This document shows, one piece after another, positions 1 to 8,586 of a stretch of DNA of 64,000 nucleotides (position 1 is the first letter of the stretch; each line of letters begins with the position of its first letter). Source of the stretch: Ancylobacter sp. TS-1 (GTDB lineage Bacteria > Pseudomonadota > Alphaproteobacteria > Rhizobiales > Xanthobacteraceae). Under the pieces are notes generated by a model, which was given only the letters and a program-made list of their open reading frames with translations, ran no database searches and had not been told where the DNA came from. Made by a program: the position numbers and the translations under genes. The stretch is taken from the NCBI RefSeq assembly GCF_009223885.1, contig NZ_CP045144.1, forward strand, positions 3,522,001 to 3,586,000, written 5' to 3'.

Positions 1-69
1 CTTTCCCTGCATGTCGGGCCGTCCCGGGCGCATTCCCGGAATGGGGGAAGCCGTCTTCACGTCACTCAT
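1..69 (-). CDS. N-terminus of an unidentified protein, cut by window edge
   Basis: An ATG at 69-67 on the minus strand opens 23 uninterrupted codons to the window edge, beginning MSDVKTASPIPGMRPGRPDM. It lies 39 bases past the gpmA stop in the same direction, as expected for the next gene of the gpmA unit. The ribosome binding site is weak (AGCGGAC about 6 bases upstream). No domain can be recognised in so short a piece. In related genomes various genes follow gpmA, so I propose no function. Confidence 0.45.
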   Translation of the reverse strand, partial: MSDVKTASPIPGMRPGRPDMQGK

Positions 70-108
70 ATGGGTCCGCTTTCGGCACCGGCAAGCCGGC
101 CGGCGTGC

Positions 109-732
109 TCAGCCGGCCAGATCGACCACGCTCTCCACGGTGGAATCGGCCTTCAGCCGGTAGATCACCGGCGCCCCGGTGGCGAGTTCGCGATGGGTGA
201 TGGTCTCGGGCGTGTGCTTCTCCAGCACCATGATCAGCGCCCGCAGCGAATTGCCATGGGCGGTGACCAGCACCCGGTTGCCCTGCAGCACCTTGGGCAG
301 AATTTCGGTGACGTAATAGGGCAGGGTGCGGGCCACCGTGTCCTTCAGGCTCTCGCCGCCGGGCGGCGGGACGTCATAGGAACGGCGCCAGAGATGCACC
401 TGCTCCTCGCCCCATTTGACGCGGGCATCGTCCTTGTTGAGGCCGGAGAGGTCGCCATAGTCGCGCTCGTTCAGGGCGATGTCGCGGGTGATCGGCAGGC
501 CGGTCTGGCCAAGCTCGACGAGCGCGAGGTCGAGCGTCTTCTGCGCGCGGGACAGGTTGGAGGTGAAGGCGAGGTCGAACTGGTAGCCCTCCGCCTTCAG
601 CCGCGCGCCGGCCTTCTTGGCTTCCTCGACGCCAAGCGGCGTCAGATCCGGGTCGCGCCAGCCGGTGAACAGGTTCTTGAGGTTCCACTCGCTCTGGCCG
701 TGGCGGACGAGCACGAGAAGGCGTTCGGTCAT
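109..732 (-). CDS. gpmA: 2,3-bisphosphoglycerate-dependent phosphoglycerate mutase
   Basis: Interconverts 3- and 2-phosphoglycerate in cytosolic glycolysis and gluconeogenesis. The 207-residue protein has the histidine phosphatase signature RHG at residues 10-12 (H11 accepts the phosphate), the acidic partner E89 in LNERDYG, and the second catalytic histidine H159 in TAHGNS. It is shorter than the roughly 250-residue enterobacterial enzyme, as is usual in alphaproteobacteria, where the C-terminal tail is reduced. It follows dapB by 19 bases on the same strand, so the two are probably cotranscribed. The fold also occurs in phosphatases, but the LFTGWRD and LNERDYGDL blocks are specific to the mutase. 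Confidence 0.95.
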   Translation of the reverse strand: MTERLLVLVRHGQSEWNLKNLFTGWRDPDLTPLGVEEAKKAGARLKAEGYQFDLAFTSNLSRAQKTLDLALVELGQTGLPITRDIALNERDYGDLSGLNKDDARVKWGEEQVHLWRRSYDVPPPGGESLKDTVARTLPYYVTEILPKVLQGNRVLVTAHGNSLRALIMVLEKHTPETITHRELATGAPVIYRLKADSTVESVVDLAG

Positions 733-751
733 CAGGGCGTTCTCCGTTCGG

Positions 752-1567
752 TCAGAAGTCGTTGAGGCCGAGCACGTCGGTCATCGAATACAGGCCCGGC
801 TTGCGTCCGCGCGCCCAGCGGGCGGCGGCCAGCGCGCCACGCGCGAAGATGCCGCGATCCTCGGCGCGGTGGCCGAGCTCGATGCGCTCGCCGGCGCCGG
901 CGAAGATCACGTTGTGCTCGCCTACCACGGTGCCGCCGCGCAGCGTGGCGAAGCCGATGTCGCCGGCCTTGCGCGGCCCGGTGACGCCGTGGCGCGAGAA
1001 CACGCCGTTCTCCTCCAGCGTCACGCCGCGCCCCTGCGCCGCCGCCTCGCCCAGCAGCAAAGCGGTGCCCGAGGGGGCGTCGATCTTGCGGTTGTGGTGC
1101 ATCTCCAGCACCTCGATGTCGAAACCCTCGTCCAGCGTGCGCGCCACCCGCCGCACCACGGCTGCCAGCACGTTCACGCCGAGGCTCATATTGCCCGACT
1201 TGACGATGGCGGCGTGGCGCGCGGCGGCGGCGACCCTGGCCTCATCCTCCGGCGAGAAGCCGGTGGTGCCGATCACATGCACGATCCGCGCCTGCGCGGC
1301 GAAGGTGGCATAGGCGACGGTGGCGGCGGGGATGGTGAAGTCGATCACGCCGTCGGCGGCGGCGAACTGGGTGAGGGCGTCGTCGGACACCTTGATGCCG
1401 AGCGGCGGCAGCCCGGCGAGTTCGCCGGCGTCGCGGCCAAGATACTCGCTGCCGGGCTGGTCGATGGCGCCGACCAGCAGGAGATCGGAAGCCTCGGCGA
1501 TGGTGCGGATCAGCACGCGACCCATGCGCCCCGATGCCCCGACGACGACAAGCCGCATCTGCGTCAT
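752..1567 (-). CDS. dapB: 4-hydroxy-tetrahydrodipicolinate reductase
   Basis: Catalyses the NAD(P)H-dependent reduction step of the diaminopimelate/lysine pathway. The 271-residue protein opens with the Rossmann loop GASGRMG (residues 10-16), carries [10 protein letters not shown] (123-132) and the catalytic block [15 protein letters not shown], with H157/H158 and K161 in the positions of the family's catalytic His and Lys. The frame is open 46 codons further upstream. The chosen ATG at 1567 has a good TGAGGAG ribosome site 10 bases before it and gives the normal length. It is divergent from the ilv leader region and probably forms a unit with gpmA. Confidence 0.95.
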   Translation of the reverse strand: MTQMRLVVVGASGRMGRVLIRTIAEASDLLLVGAIDQPGSEYLGRDAGELAGLPPLGIKVSDDALTQFAAADGVIDFTIPAATVAYATFAAQARIVHVIGTTGFSPEDEARVAAAARHAAIVKSGNMSLGVNVLAAVVRRVARTLDEGFDIEVLEMHHNRKIDAPSGTALLLGEAAAQGRGVTLEENGVFSRHGVTGPRKAGDIGFATLRGGTVVGEHNVIFAGAGERIELGHRAEDRGIFARGALAAARWARGRKPGLYSMTDVLGLNDF

Positions 1568-1668
1568 GGAAGGTGTGCTCCTCAAGCTTCCGCGCGGTAT
1601 AGCGGCCTTCCACTGCCACGAAAAGTGCGCGATCGTCTTACATTCTTCACGTGAGGCAGGCCTCACGC

Positions 1669-1697
1669 TTGACGCATGCGGCGCGTGGCTGTACAGG
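1669..1697 (+). promoter_or_regulatory. Putative sigma-70 promoter of the ilv leader
   Basis: TTGACG at 1669-1674 and TACAGG at 1692-1697 are separated by 17 bases, placing the start of transcription about 25 bases before the leader-peptide ATG. The -10 match is imperfect. The call rests on spacing and position. Confidence 0.45.
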
Positions 1698-1728
1698 TCG
1701 CGCAACTTTACGAAGGAAGGGCGCGAAG

Positions 1729-1785
1729 ATGCGCAAGAAAATTATCCTTATCGTAGGCCGGCGCGTCGCCGCGGAGCTTGCCTGA
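1729..1785 (+). CDS. ilv operon leader peptide (attenuator peptide)
   Basis: An 18-codon reading frame encodes [18 protein letters not shown] and stops at TGA 1783-1785. Codons 5-9 read Ile-Ile-Leu-Ile-Val, the three amino acids whose synthesis the downstream genes serve. AAGGAAGGG lies about 10 bases before the ATG. GCGGAGC (1771-1777), inside the last codons, can pair with GCTCCGC (1791-1797), giving a pause-type hairpin. A classic terminator follows at 1820. This is the layout of ribosome-mediated transcription attenuation, in which shortage of charged branched-chain tRNAs stalls the ribosome and allows read-through into ilvI. Such leaders are known before ilv genes in alphaproteobacteria. 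The exact antiterminator pairing was not resolved. Confidence 0.82.
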   Translation: MRKKIILIVGRRVAAELA

Positions 1786-1815
1786 CGGCTGCTCCGCCTA
1801 ACGGTGACGCGCGGA

Positions 1816-1845
1816 AAATGGCCCCTGACGGGGCCTTTTGATTTT
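1816..1845 (+). terminator. Attenuator terminator before ilvI
   Basis: GGCCCC (1820-1825), loop TGAC, GGGGCC (1830-1835), then TTTTGATTTT. AAA at 1816-1818 can extend the stem against the first Ts. It lies 34 bases after the leader-peptide stop and 55 bases before ilvI, so it must be a conditional rather than an operon-end terminator. Confidence 0.8.
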
Positions 1846-1900
1846 CTGGACCTTTCCCTTCCGACCGCAGCGAATGACGAGCGTAAAAGGAACGAGACCC

Positions 1901-3661
1901 ATGTTGCGCGAGATGACCGGCGCCGAAATGGTGATGCAGGCCCTGATCGACCAGGGCGTCGAGCACATGTTCGGCTATCCCGGCGGCGCGGTGCTGCCGA
2001 TCTATGATGCGATGTTCCACCAGAACCAGGTGAAGCACATCCTCGTGCGCCACGAGCAGGGTGCTGTGCACATGGCGGAGGGCTATGCCCGCTCGTCCGG
2101 CAAGGTTGGCGTCGTGCTCGTGACTTCGGGTCCGGGCGCCACCAACGCGGTCACCGGCCTCACCGACGCGCTGCTGGATTCGATCCCGCTGGTCTGCATC
2201 ACCGGGCAGGTTCCGACCCACCTCATCGGCACGGACGCCTTCCAGGAGTGCGACACGGTCGGCATCACCCGTCCCTGCACGAAGCACAACTATCTCGTCC
2301 GCGACATCAACGACCTCGCCCGCGTCATGCACGAGGCGTTCTACGTCGCCCAGAACGGCCGTCCCGGTCCCGTCGTCGTCGACATCCCCAAGGACGTGCA
2401 GTTCGCCCGGGGCGTCTATGTCGGCCCGGAGAACATCCAGCACCGCACCTATCAGCCGCGCCTGAAGGGCGACCCGGACAAGATCCGCACGGCGGTTGAG
2501 ATGCTGGCCAAGGCCAAGCGCCCGATCCTCTACACCGGCGGCGGCGTGATCAATTCCGGCCCGGAGGCGAGCCGTCTGCTGCGCGAGTTCGCCCGCCTGT
2601 CCGGCTATCCCGTCACCTCGACCCTGATGGGCCTCGGCGCCTTTCCGGCCTCCGACAAGCAGTGGCTGGGCATGCTGGGCATGCACGGCACCTACGAGGC
2701 CAACATGGCGATGCATGACTGCGACGTCATGCTGTGCGTCGGCGCGCGCTTCGACGACCGCATCACCGGCCGCGTCGACGCCTTCTCGCCGAACTCGAAG
2801 AAGATCCACATCGACATCGACCCGTCCTCGATCAACAAGAACATCAAGGTCGACCTGCCGATCATCGGCGATGTGAAGCACGTTCTGGAGGACATCCTCA
2901 CCGTCTGGCGCGGCATGAAGGCCGAGCCGGACCGGCAGGCGGTCGCCTCCTGGTGGGGCCAGATCGACCGCTGGCGCGCGCGCAAGTCGCTCGCCTTCCA
3001 GGCCTCCGACCGCATCATCAAGCCGCAGCAGGCCATCAAGGCGCTGTACGATCAGGTGAAGGACAAGGACGTCTACATCACCACCGAGGTCGGCCAGCAT
3101 CAGATGTGGGCGGCGCAGCACTTCCACTTCGAGGAACCGAACCGCTGGATGACCTCCGGCGGCCTCGGCACCATGGGCTACGGCCTGCCCGCCGCCATCG
3201 GCGCGCAGGTGGCCCATCCCGACAGCCTCGTCATCGACATCGCCGGCGAGGCCTCGATCCAGATGTGCCTGCAGGAGCTCTCGACCGCTCTGCAGTTCAA
3301 CCTGCCGGTCAAGGTCTTCGTGCTGAACAACGAGTATATGGGCATGGTGCGCCAGTGGCAGGACCTGCTGCATGGCGGGCGCTACTCGCACTCCTACTCG
3401 GAATCGCTGCCGGACTTCGTGAAGCTGGCCGAGGCCTATGGCGGCGTCGGCATCCGCTGCTCGAACCCGGCCGATCTCGACGGTGCCATCCACGAGATGA
3501 TCAGCGTCAACCGGCCGGTGCTGTTCGACTGCCTGGTCGACAAGATGGAGAACTGCCTGCCGATGATCCCGTCGGGCAAGCCCCATAACGAGATGATCCT
3601 GCCCGACCATCCCGAGGCGCTCGACGAGGCCATCGACGAGGAAGGCAAGATGCTGGTGTGA
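1901..3661 (+). CDS. ilvI: Acetolactate synthase, large catalytic subunit
   Basis: Thiamine-diphosphate and FAD dependent enzyme that condenses two pyruvates to acetolactate, or pyruvate with 2-oxobutyrate, at the head of valine, leucine and isoleucine synthesis. The 586-residue protein shows the N-terminal pyrimidine domain with catalytic Glu in RHEQGAVHMAEGYAR (E52), a central FAD domain, and a C-terminal thiamine-diphosphate domain with the IAGEASIQM variant found in alphaproteobacterial enzymes in place of the usual GDGSF. The ATG at 1901 follows AAAAGGAA with a normal gap. Two upstream in-frame starts (1838, 1874) lie against or in the attenuator and are unlikely. The small subunit follows 156 bases downstream. 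Expression is probably controlled by the leader-peptide attenuator. Confidence 0.95.
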   Translation: MLREMTGAEMVMQALIDQGVEHMFGYPGGAVLPIYDAMFHQNQVKHILVRHEQGAVHMAEGYARSSGKVGVVLVTSGPGATNAVTGLTDALLDSIPLVCITGQVPTHLIGTDAFQECDTVGITRPCTKHNYLVRDINDLARVMHEAFYVAQNGRPGPVVVDIPKDVQFARGVYVGPENIQHRTYQPRLKGDPDKIRTAVEMLAKAKRPILYTGGGVINSGPEASRLLREFARLSGYPVTSTLMGLGAFPASDKQWLGMLGMHGTYEANMAMHDCDVMLCVGARFDDRITGRVDAFSPNSKKIHIDIDPSSINKNIKVDLPIIGDVKHVLEDILTVWRGMKAEPDRQAVASWWGQIDRWRARKSLAFQASDRIIKPQQAIKALYDQVKDKDVYITTEVGQHQMWAAQHFHFEEPNRWMTSGGLGTMGYGLPAAIGAQVAHPDSLVIDIAGEASIQMCLQELSTALQFNLPVKVFVLNNEYMGMVRQWQDLLHGGRYSHSYSESLPDFVKLAEAYGGVGIRCSNPADLDGAIHEMISVNRPVLFDCLVDKMENCLPMIPSGKPHNEMILPDHPEALDEAIDEEGKMLV

Positions 3662-3690
3662 CGGGGCTTCGCCGCCGTCGCCTCCTTCCC

Positions 3691-3768
3691 TCATCCCCGG
3701 GCTTGACCCGGGGACCCAGCGTCTCGGTGCGGCCGACGTCTGGGTGGCCGGGTCAAGCCCGGCCATGA
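3691..3768. repeat. Composite palindromic (REP-like) element, family A
   Basis: Two hairpins, CCCCGGG-CTTGA-CCCGGGG (3695-3713) and GGCCGGG-TCAAG-CCCGGCC (3746-3764), stand in opposite orientation and are themselves flanked by GACCCAG/CTGGGTGG and TCAT/ATGA, making a 78-base palindrome between ilvI and ilvH. The same CCGGG-CTTGA-CCCGG core recurs near 17,669, 22,388 and 25,610. It could attenuate or stabilise the ilvI-ilvH message. No function is shown. Confidence 0.8.
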
Positions 3769-3817
3769 GGAATGGTGGTTGTTCCGCTTTTCAGCAGCCC
3801 GCTTTTCAGAGTTCCCC

Positions 3818-4333
3818 ATGTCCCCTGTGATCGAACCCGCCGAACGCCACACCCTCTCCATGCTGGTCGACAACGAGCCGGGCGTGCTCGCCCGCATCGT
3901 CGGCCTGTTTTCCGGGCGCGGCTACAACATTGACAGCCTGACCGTCTCCGAGGTCAGCCACGCCTCGCATTTGTCGCGCATCACCGTGGTGACGACCGGC
4001 GCGCCGCCGATCATTGAGCAGATCAAGAGCCAGCTTGACCGCCTCGTGCCGGTGCACCGCGTCGTCGACCTCACCGTGGTCGGCAAGGCGGTGGAGCGCG
4101 AGCTCGCGCTCATCAAGGTGCGCGGCAAGGGCGAGATCCGGCAGGAGGCGCTGCTGATCGCCGACAGCTTCCGTGCCCGCACCGTCGACACGACGCTGGA
4201 GAGCTTCGTGTTCGAGATCACCGGCAAGCCGGAGAAGATCGACCAGTTCGTCTCGCTGCTGGAGCCGCTCGGCCTCGTCGAGGTCTCGCGCACGGGCGTC
4301 GCCGCTATCGGGCGCGGCCCGGAAGGCATGTGA
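3818..4333 (+). CDS. ilvH: Acetolactate synthase, small regulatory subunit
   Basis: Regulatory partner of the large subunit: it activates the enzyme and carries valine feedback inhibition. The 171-residue protein has an N-terminal ACT domain (HTLSMLVDNEPGVLARIVGLFSGRGYNIDSL, about residues 8-40) and the C-terminal ALS small-subunit domain with RTVDTTLESFVFEITG. The ATG at 3818 gives the standard N-terminus before ERHTLS. Its ribosome site is weak. An earlier in-frame start at 3779 would add 13 residues of low similarity. It is separated from ilvI by a palindromic repeat, yet both are on the same strand and surely function together. Confidence 0.94.
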   Translation: MSPVIEPAERHTLSMLVDNEPGVLARIVGLFSGRGYNIDSLTVSEVSHASHLSRITVVTTGAPPIIEQIKSQLDRLVPVHRVVDLTVVGKAVERELALIKVRGKGEIRQEALLIADSFRARTVDTTLESFVFEITGKPEKIDQFVSLLEPLGLVEVSRTGVAAIGRGPEGM

Positions 4334-4381
4334 GGCCGCCGGCCTGACGACGGCGCGGCGGCGGGGTGTCGCCGCGCGCCT

Positions 4382-4930
4382 TCAGCCGGCGAAGCCGCCG
4401 GCGGCAAGGAAGGCGTGTTCCTCGTCCGAGCTGTCGCGCCCCAGCACCGGGTTGCGGTGCGGGAAGCGGCCGAAATCGCGGATGATGTCGCGATGGACGA
4501 CGGCGTGATGCACGCCTTCCGGATCGTCCGCCGCCTCGCACAGAGCAAGGCAGCGCTCCTGATCCGCCAGTTCCTCCGAATGCATGAACGGCATGTAGAG
4601 GAAGCGCCGCTCCGGCAGGTCGAAGGCGCGGTCGAAGCCGCGCGCGACCGCTCTATCGGCGACGTTGCGCGCCGCTGCGTCGGTCGCGAAGGCGCGCGGC
4701 GAACCCCGGAACAGGTTGCGCGGAAACTGGTCGAGCAGCAGGATCAGCGCGTAGCTGCCTTCCGCCGTTTCCTCCCAGCCGTCGAGTTCCCCGGCGGCGG
4801 CGGCCTCATAGGCGTCGAGGAAGCGGGCGCGGATCGCCGCGTCGAAGGCATCGTCCTTCTCGAACCACCTTTCCGGTCCGGCCGCGCGCCAGAAATCCAG
4901 TATGTCTACAGGGCGGGGCAGTCGGCTCAT
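4382..4930 (-). CDS. DUF924 family protein
   Basis: A 182-residue cytosolic protein with the DUF924 pattern: an N-terminal ILDFWR...WFEKDDAFDAAIRARF segment, then LILLLDQFPRNLFRGSPRAFATDAAARNVADRA and RRFLYMPFMHSEELADQERC. The family is all-helical, resembles TPR folds and has no firmly established biochemical role. It is divergent from the TetR gene and convergent with ilvH. Its start is only 155 bases from the TetR start, so the two may share a control region. Confidence 0.85.
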   Translation of the reverse strand: MSRLPRPVDILDFWRAAGPERWFEKDDAFDAAIRARFLDAYEAAAAGELDGWEETAEGSYALILLLDQFPRNLFRGSPRAFATDAAARNVADRAVARGFDRAFDLPERRFLYMPFMHSEELADQERCLALCEAADDPEGVHHAVVHRDIIRDFGRFPHRNPVLGRDSSDEEHAFLAAGGFAG

Positions 4931-5022
4931 CGCTCGTCTCCGTCAGCGGGATGTCGGCAGGACGAAAGCGAGATAGCCCGCCGGGCGAAAATGTCGAGCC
5001 TCAGCCCGCCGGCCGACTCCGC

Positions 5023-5068
5023 TTGCATGGCCATGCGCGCTCCTATACAGGGAACCGTAACGTACGGT
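5023..5068 (+). promoter_or_regulatory. Putative promoter with palindromic TetR operator
   Basis: TTGCAT (5023-5028) and TATACA (5044-5049) form a plausible but slightly short-spaced promoter. It is followed directly by the inverted repeat ACCGTA-ACG-TACGGT (5054-5068), which would cover the transcription start. The palindrome ends 17 bases before the TetR ATG, the position expected for an autoregulatory operator. TACGG is repeated once more at 5068-5072. Confidence 0.55.
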
Positions 5069-5085
5069 ACGGATGTTTTCGATCG

Positions 5086-6778
<1,693 letters not shown>

Positions 6779-6900
6779 GGTCAAGCGGGAAGCCGCTTTC
6801 CACAGGTCCTCCACAGAGAATACCCAGGGTTATCGACAATTCGGCCACACGCTTTTCGGGTCTCCGCTATCTTGACCATCAACGGTTTGCGGAGGCCCGC

Positions 6901-7194
6901 ATGGGCGAGACGGACGATTTCGAGTGGGACGACGACAAGGATGCGGCAAACCGTGCCAAGCACGGTTTGCCACTTCTCGTCAGCGAATTCGTCTTTGACG
7001 GGCGCCCGCGCTTCGAGCGCTCCTCACCGAAGTTCGTGGCCGGCGAACCGCGCGTCGAAGCGATGGCCGAGGTCGCGGGGCGTGTTATATTGTGCGTCTT
7101 CGTCTGGAGAGGGCGCAAACGGCGCCTTATATCCGTGAGACGGGCACATCGGAGCGAGAGACGTGTCTTCGCACAAGCCGTCGAAGGAAGCTGA
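6901..7194 (+). CDS. brnT: BrnT-like (DUF497) ribonuclease toxin
   Basis: A 97-residue basic protein matching the BrnT family of RelE-like ribonuclease toxins: it starts FEWDDDKDAANRAKHG, has the central strand RVILCVFVWRGRKRRLISVRRA, and ends with the basic RRAHRSERRVFAQ helix typical of the active site. GGAGG lies 6 bases before the ATG. The antitoxin gene overlaps its end by 32 bases, as in brnTA operons. BrnT toxins cleave mRNA and are neutralised by BrnA. The core looks intact, though activity cannot be judged from sequence alone. Confidence 0.85.
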   Translation: MGETDDFEWDDDKDAANRAKHGLPLLVSEFVFDGRPRFERSSPKFVAGEPRVEAMAEVAGRVILCVFVWRGRKRRLISVRRAHRSERRVFAQAVEGS

Positions 7195-7387
7195 ACGTCT
7201 GCTGCGCGACTTCGACTGGTCGAAGGTCGATGCGCTGACGGATGAGCAGATCATCGAGGCAGCGAAGGCCGATCCCGACAGTTCCCTGCCCACCGAGGCC
7301 GAACTTGCCGAATTCGATCTGGTTCTGCCCGCCAAGGCACGGCGGGAGATGAAGCAAGGCAAGCCGCCGAAGGAAGCCGCCGAATAG
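7163..7387 (+). CDS. Putative antitoxin partner of BrnT, atypical C-terminus
   Basis: A 74-residue acidic protein starting at GTG with GGAG 8 bases upstream, overlapping the toxin gene by 32 bases. The N-terminal part (DWSKVDALTDEQIIEAAKADPDSSLPTEAELAEF) resembles the start of BrnA antitoxins. The C-terminal ribbon-helix-helix that normally binds the brnTA promoter is absent: after residue 50 only a short basic tail, PAKARREMKQGKPPKEAAE, remains. It may neutralise the toxin without autoregulation, or be a shortened relict. The call rests mainly on position and the N-terminal motif. Confidence 0.7.
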   Translation: MSSHKPSKEAERLLRDFDWSKVDALTDEQIIEAAKADPDSSLPTEAELAEFDLVLPAKARREMKQGKPPKEAAE

Positions 7388-7397
7388 GTGCCAACGC

Positions 7398-7424
7398 AAA
7401 AGGGCGACCCTCGGGTCGCCCTTT
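7398..7424. terminator. Bidirectional terminator between toxin-antitoxin and macro genes
   Basis: AAAGGGCGACC-CTCG-GGTCGCCCTTT is a near-perfect hairpin with A and T flanks that can end transcription from both sides. It lies between the antitoxin stop and the convergent macro-domain gene. Confidence 0.75.
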
Positions 7425-7448
7425 CCGTATCCGTCGGTCGATGCCGTT

Positions 7449-7970
7449 TCACACGGCGGCGGTGAGGCCGGGTTCCCGGGCCTTCTGGCCCTTGTGATAG
7501 ACCACATAGACGTAGACCGGGATGCCGAGCGCGCCGAGATGGCGCTCGATCAGCGGCTTGACGTCCGCCCAGTCGAGGCCGCCGACACCGGTGGCGAGGC
7601 GCGGCAGGGCGAGGCTGGCAATGCCTTCCTCCTCGACGAAACGGGCCAGCGCCTTCAGCGCGTGGCCGACATTCTCGGTCGTCGCCTTGCCCGGGCGGCC
7701 GGTGGCGTTCTCGGCCGGCTCCTGCGTCAGCAGGTTGAGGATGCGCACCGCCTCGCCGTTTTCCGCCACGCCGCCCCATGCCCAGATCGTGCCGGCCTTG
7801 GGATGGTCGATCCGGCCATAATGGCGGAAGTCCTTGGCCAGAGAGGGCCAGCGCTCGCGCAGCGCCAGCGCGAGGCCGGTGTCGAAATGATCGCCGGGCG
7901 CCACGCCATGGGCGATCGCGTCGGCGCCGCTGAGGAGAATGTCGCCTTCCACTTCGTGGATCTTCGCCAT
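7449..7970 (-). CDS. Macro domain protein
   Basis: A stand-alone macro domain of 173 residues, a fold that binds ADP-ribose and often removes it from proteins, nucleic acids or small molecules. Visible motifs are VEGDILLSGADAIAHGV (residues 7-23, adenosine-binding Asp in GDI), GRPGKATTENVGHAL (about 92-106) and the phosphate-binding loop LPRLATGVGGLDW. AGGAAGGA precedes the ATG. It is convergent with the BrnT-like pair, and no ADP-ribosyltransferase partner such as DarT lies beside it, so it is probably a free ADP-ribose-processing enzyme. Confidence 0.85.
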   Translation of the reverse strand: MAKIHEVEGDILLSGADAIAHGVAPGDHFDTGLALALRERWPSLAKDFRHYGRIDHPKAGTIWAWGGVAENGEAVRILNLLTQEPAENATGRPGKATTENVGHALKALARFVEEEGIASLALPRLATGVGGLDWADVKPLIERHLGALGIPVYVYVVYHKGQKAREPGLTAAV

Positions 7971-8196
7971 CGTGTTGTCCTTCCTTCTCGGGGGCTTTCG
8001 TTGCGCCCTGTGTCGGGGAAGGCGCGCCCGGTGTCGTTGAGGAAACGCAACGCCGATGCGTTGTCGGCCTTGCGCAGCGGCCCGGCGGCCACGGACTTGA
8101 CTCGCCCGGTTGGATGACTTCTTTCATGGCCGCAGGCGGTACCGGCGCTTCGCCCGGCGCCATGCCGCTCCGGGGCTCCTCTCACCTCACGATGCG

Positions 8197-8586
8197 ATGA
8201 CGACGCGAATTGGAAGTATCGGGCGCGACGCAACCCGCTTCGGCATCGCCGGCATCGTCAACACGGCCCTTTCCCTAGGCGTCTACCAGCTCGCCCTGTT
8301 CGTCGTGTCGCCCTCGCTGGCCTATGCGCTGGCGTGGCTGGCCGGCATTGCGTTCCTGATCGTGGTCTATCCCAGCCGGGTGTTCGTCGGCGGGCGCAGC
8401 GGCTGGCGCGACCGGGTGCTGCTCGCCTCCAGCTACATCGTCGTCTTCCTCCTCGGTCTCGTCTTCCTCAGGGGCTTCATCGCCGTTTTCGGTGCCGAGC
8501 GGCTCGCCATCATCGCGACCATCGGCTTCACGACCATCCTCAATTTCCTGGCGTCGCGCCTCGTCCTGCGCAGAAGGATCACATGA
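8197..8586 (+). CDS. GtrA-like small membrane protein (putative flippase)
   Basis: A 129-residue protein with four predicted membrane helices and the GtrA-family start FGIAGIVNTALSLGVYQLAL, ending in a basic LASRLVLRRRIT tail. GtrA proteins are thought to flip undecaprenyl-phosphate-linked sugars across the inner membrane for LPS or wall decoration. The ATG at 8197 sets the usual family N-terminus. The stop overlaps the next start (ATGA at 8583). Together with the glycosyltransferase operon facing it, it suggests a surface-glycan modification locus. Confidence 0.8.
   Translation: MTTRIGSIGRDATRFGIAGIVNTALSLGVYQLALFVVSPSLAYALAWLAGIAFLIVVYPSRVFVGGRSGWRDRVLLASSYIVVFLLGLVFLRGFIAVFGAERLAIIATIGFTTILNFLASRLVLRRRIT

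Noticed and set aside
1748..3766. 672-codon open frame antisense to ilvI
   Set aside because: Low-complexity Arg/Asp/His-rich translation typical of the wrong strand of a GC-rich gene. ilvI on the other strand is unmistakable.
7449..7970. Macro protein as DarG antitoxin of a DarTG system
   Set aside because: No DarT ADP-ribosyltransferase gene adjoins it, and the neighbouring toxin is of the BrnT type on the opposite strand.
8040..8066. CAACGC-CGAT-GCGTTG hairpin before the GtrA-like gene as a terminator
   Set aside because: Only six base pairs and no T run. It is too weak to support.
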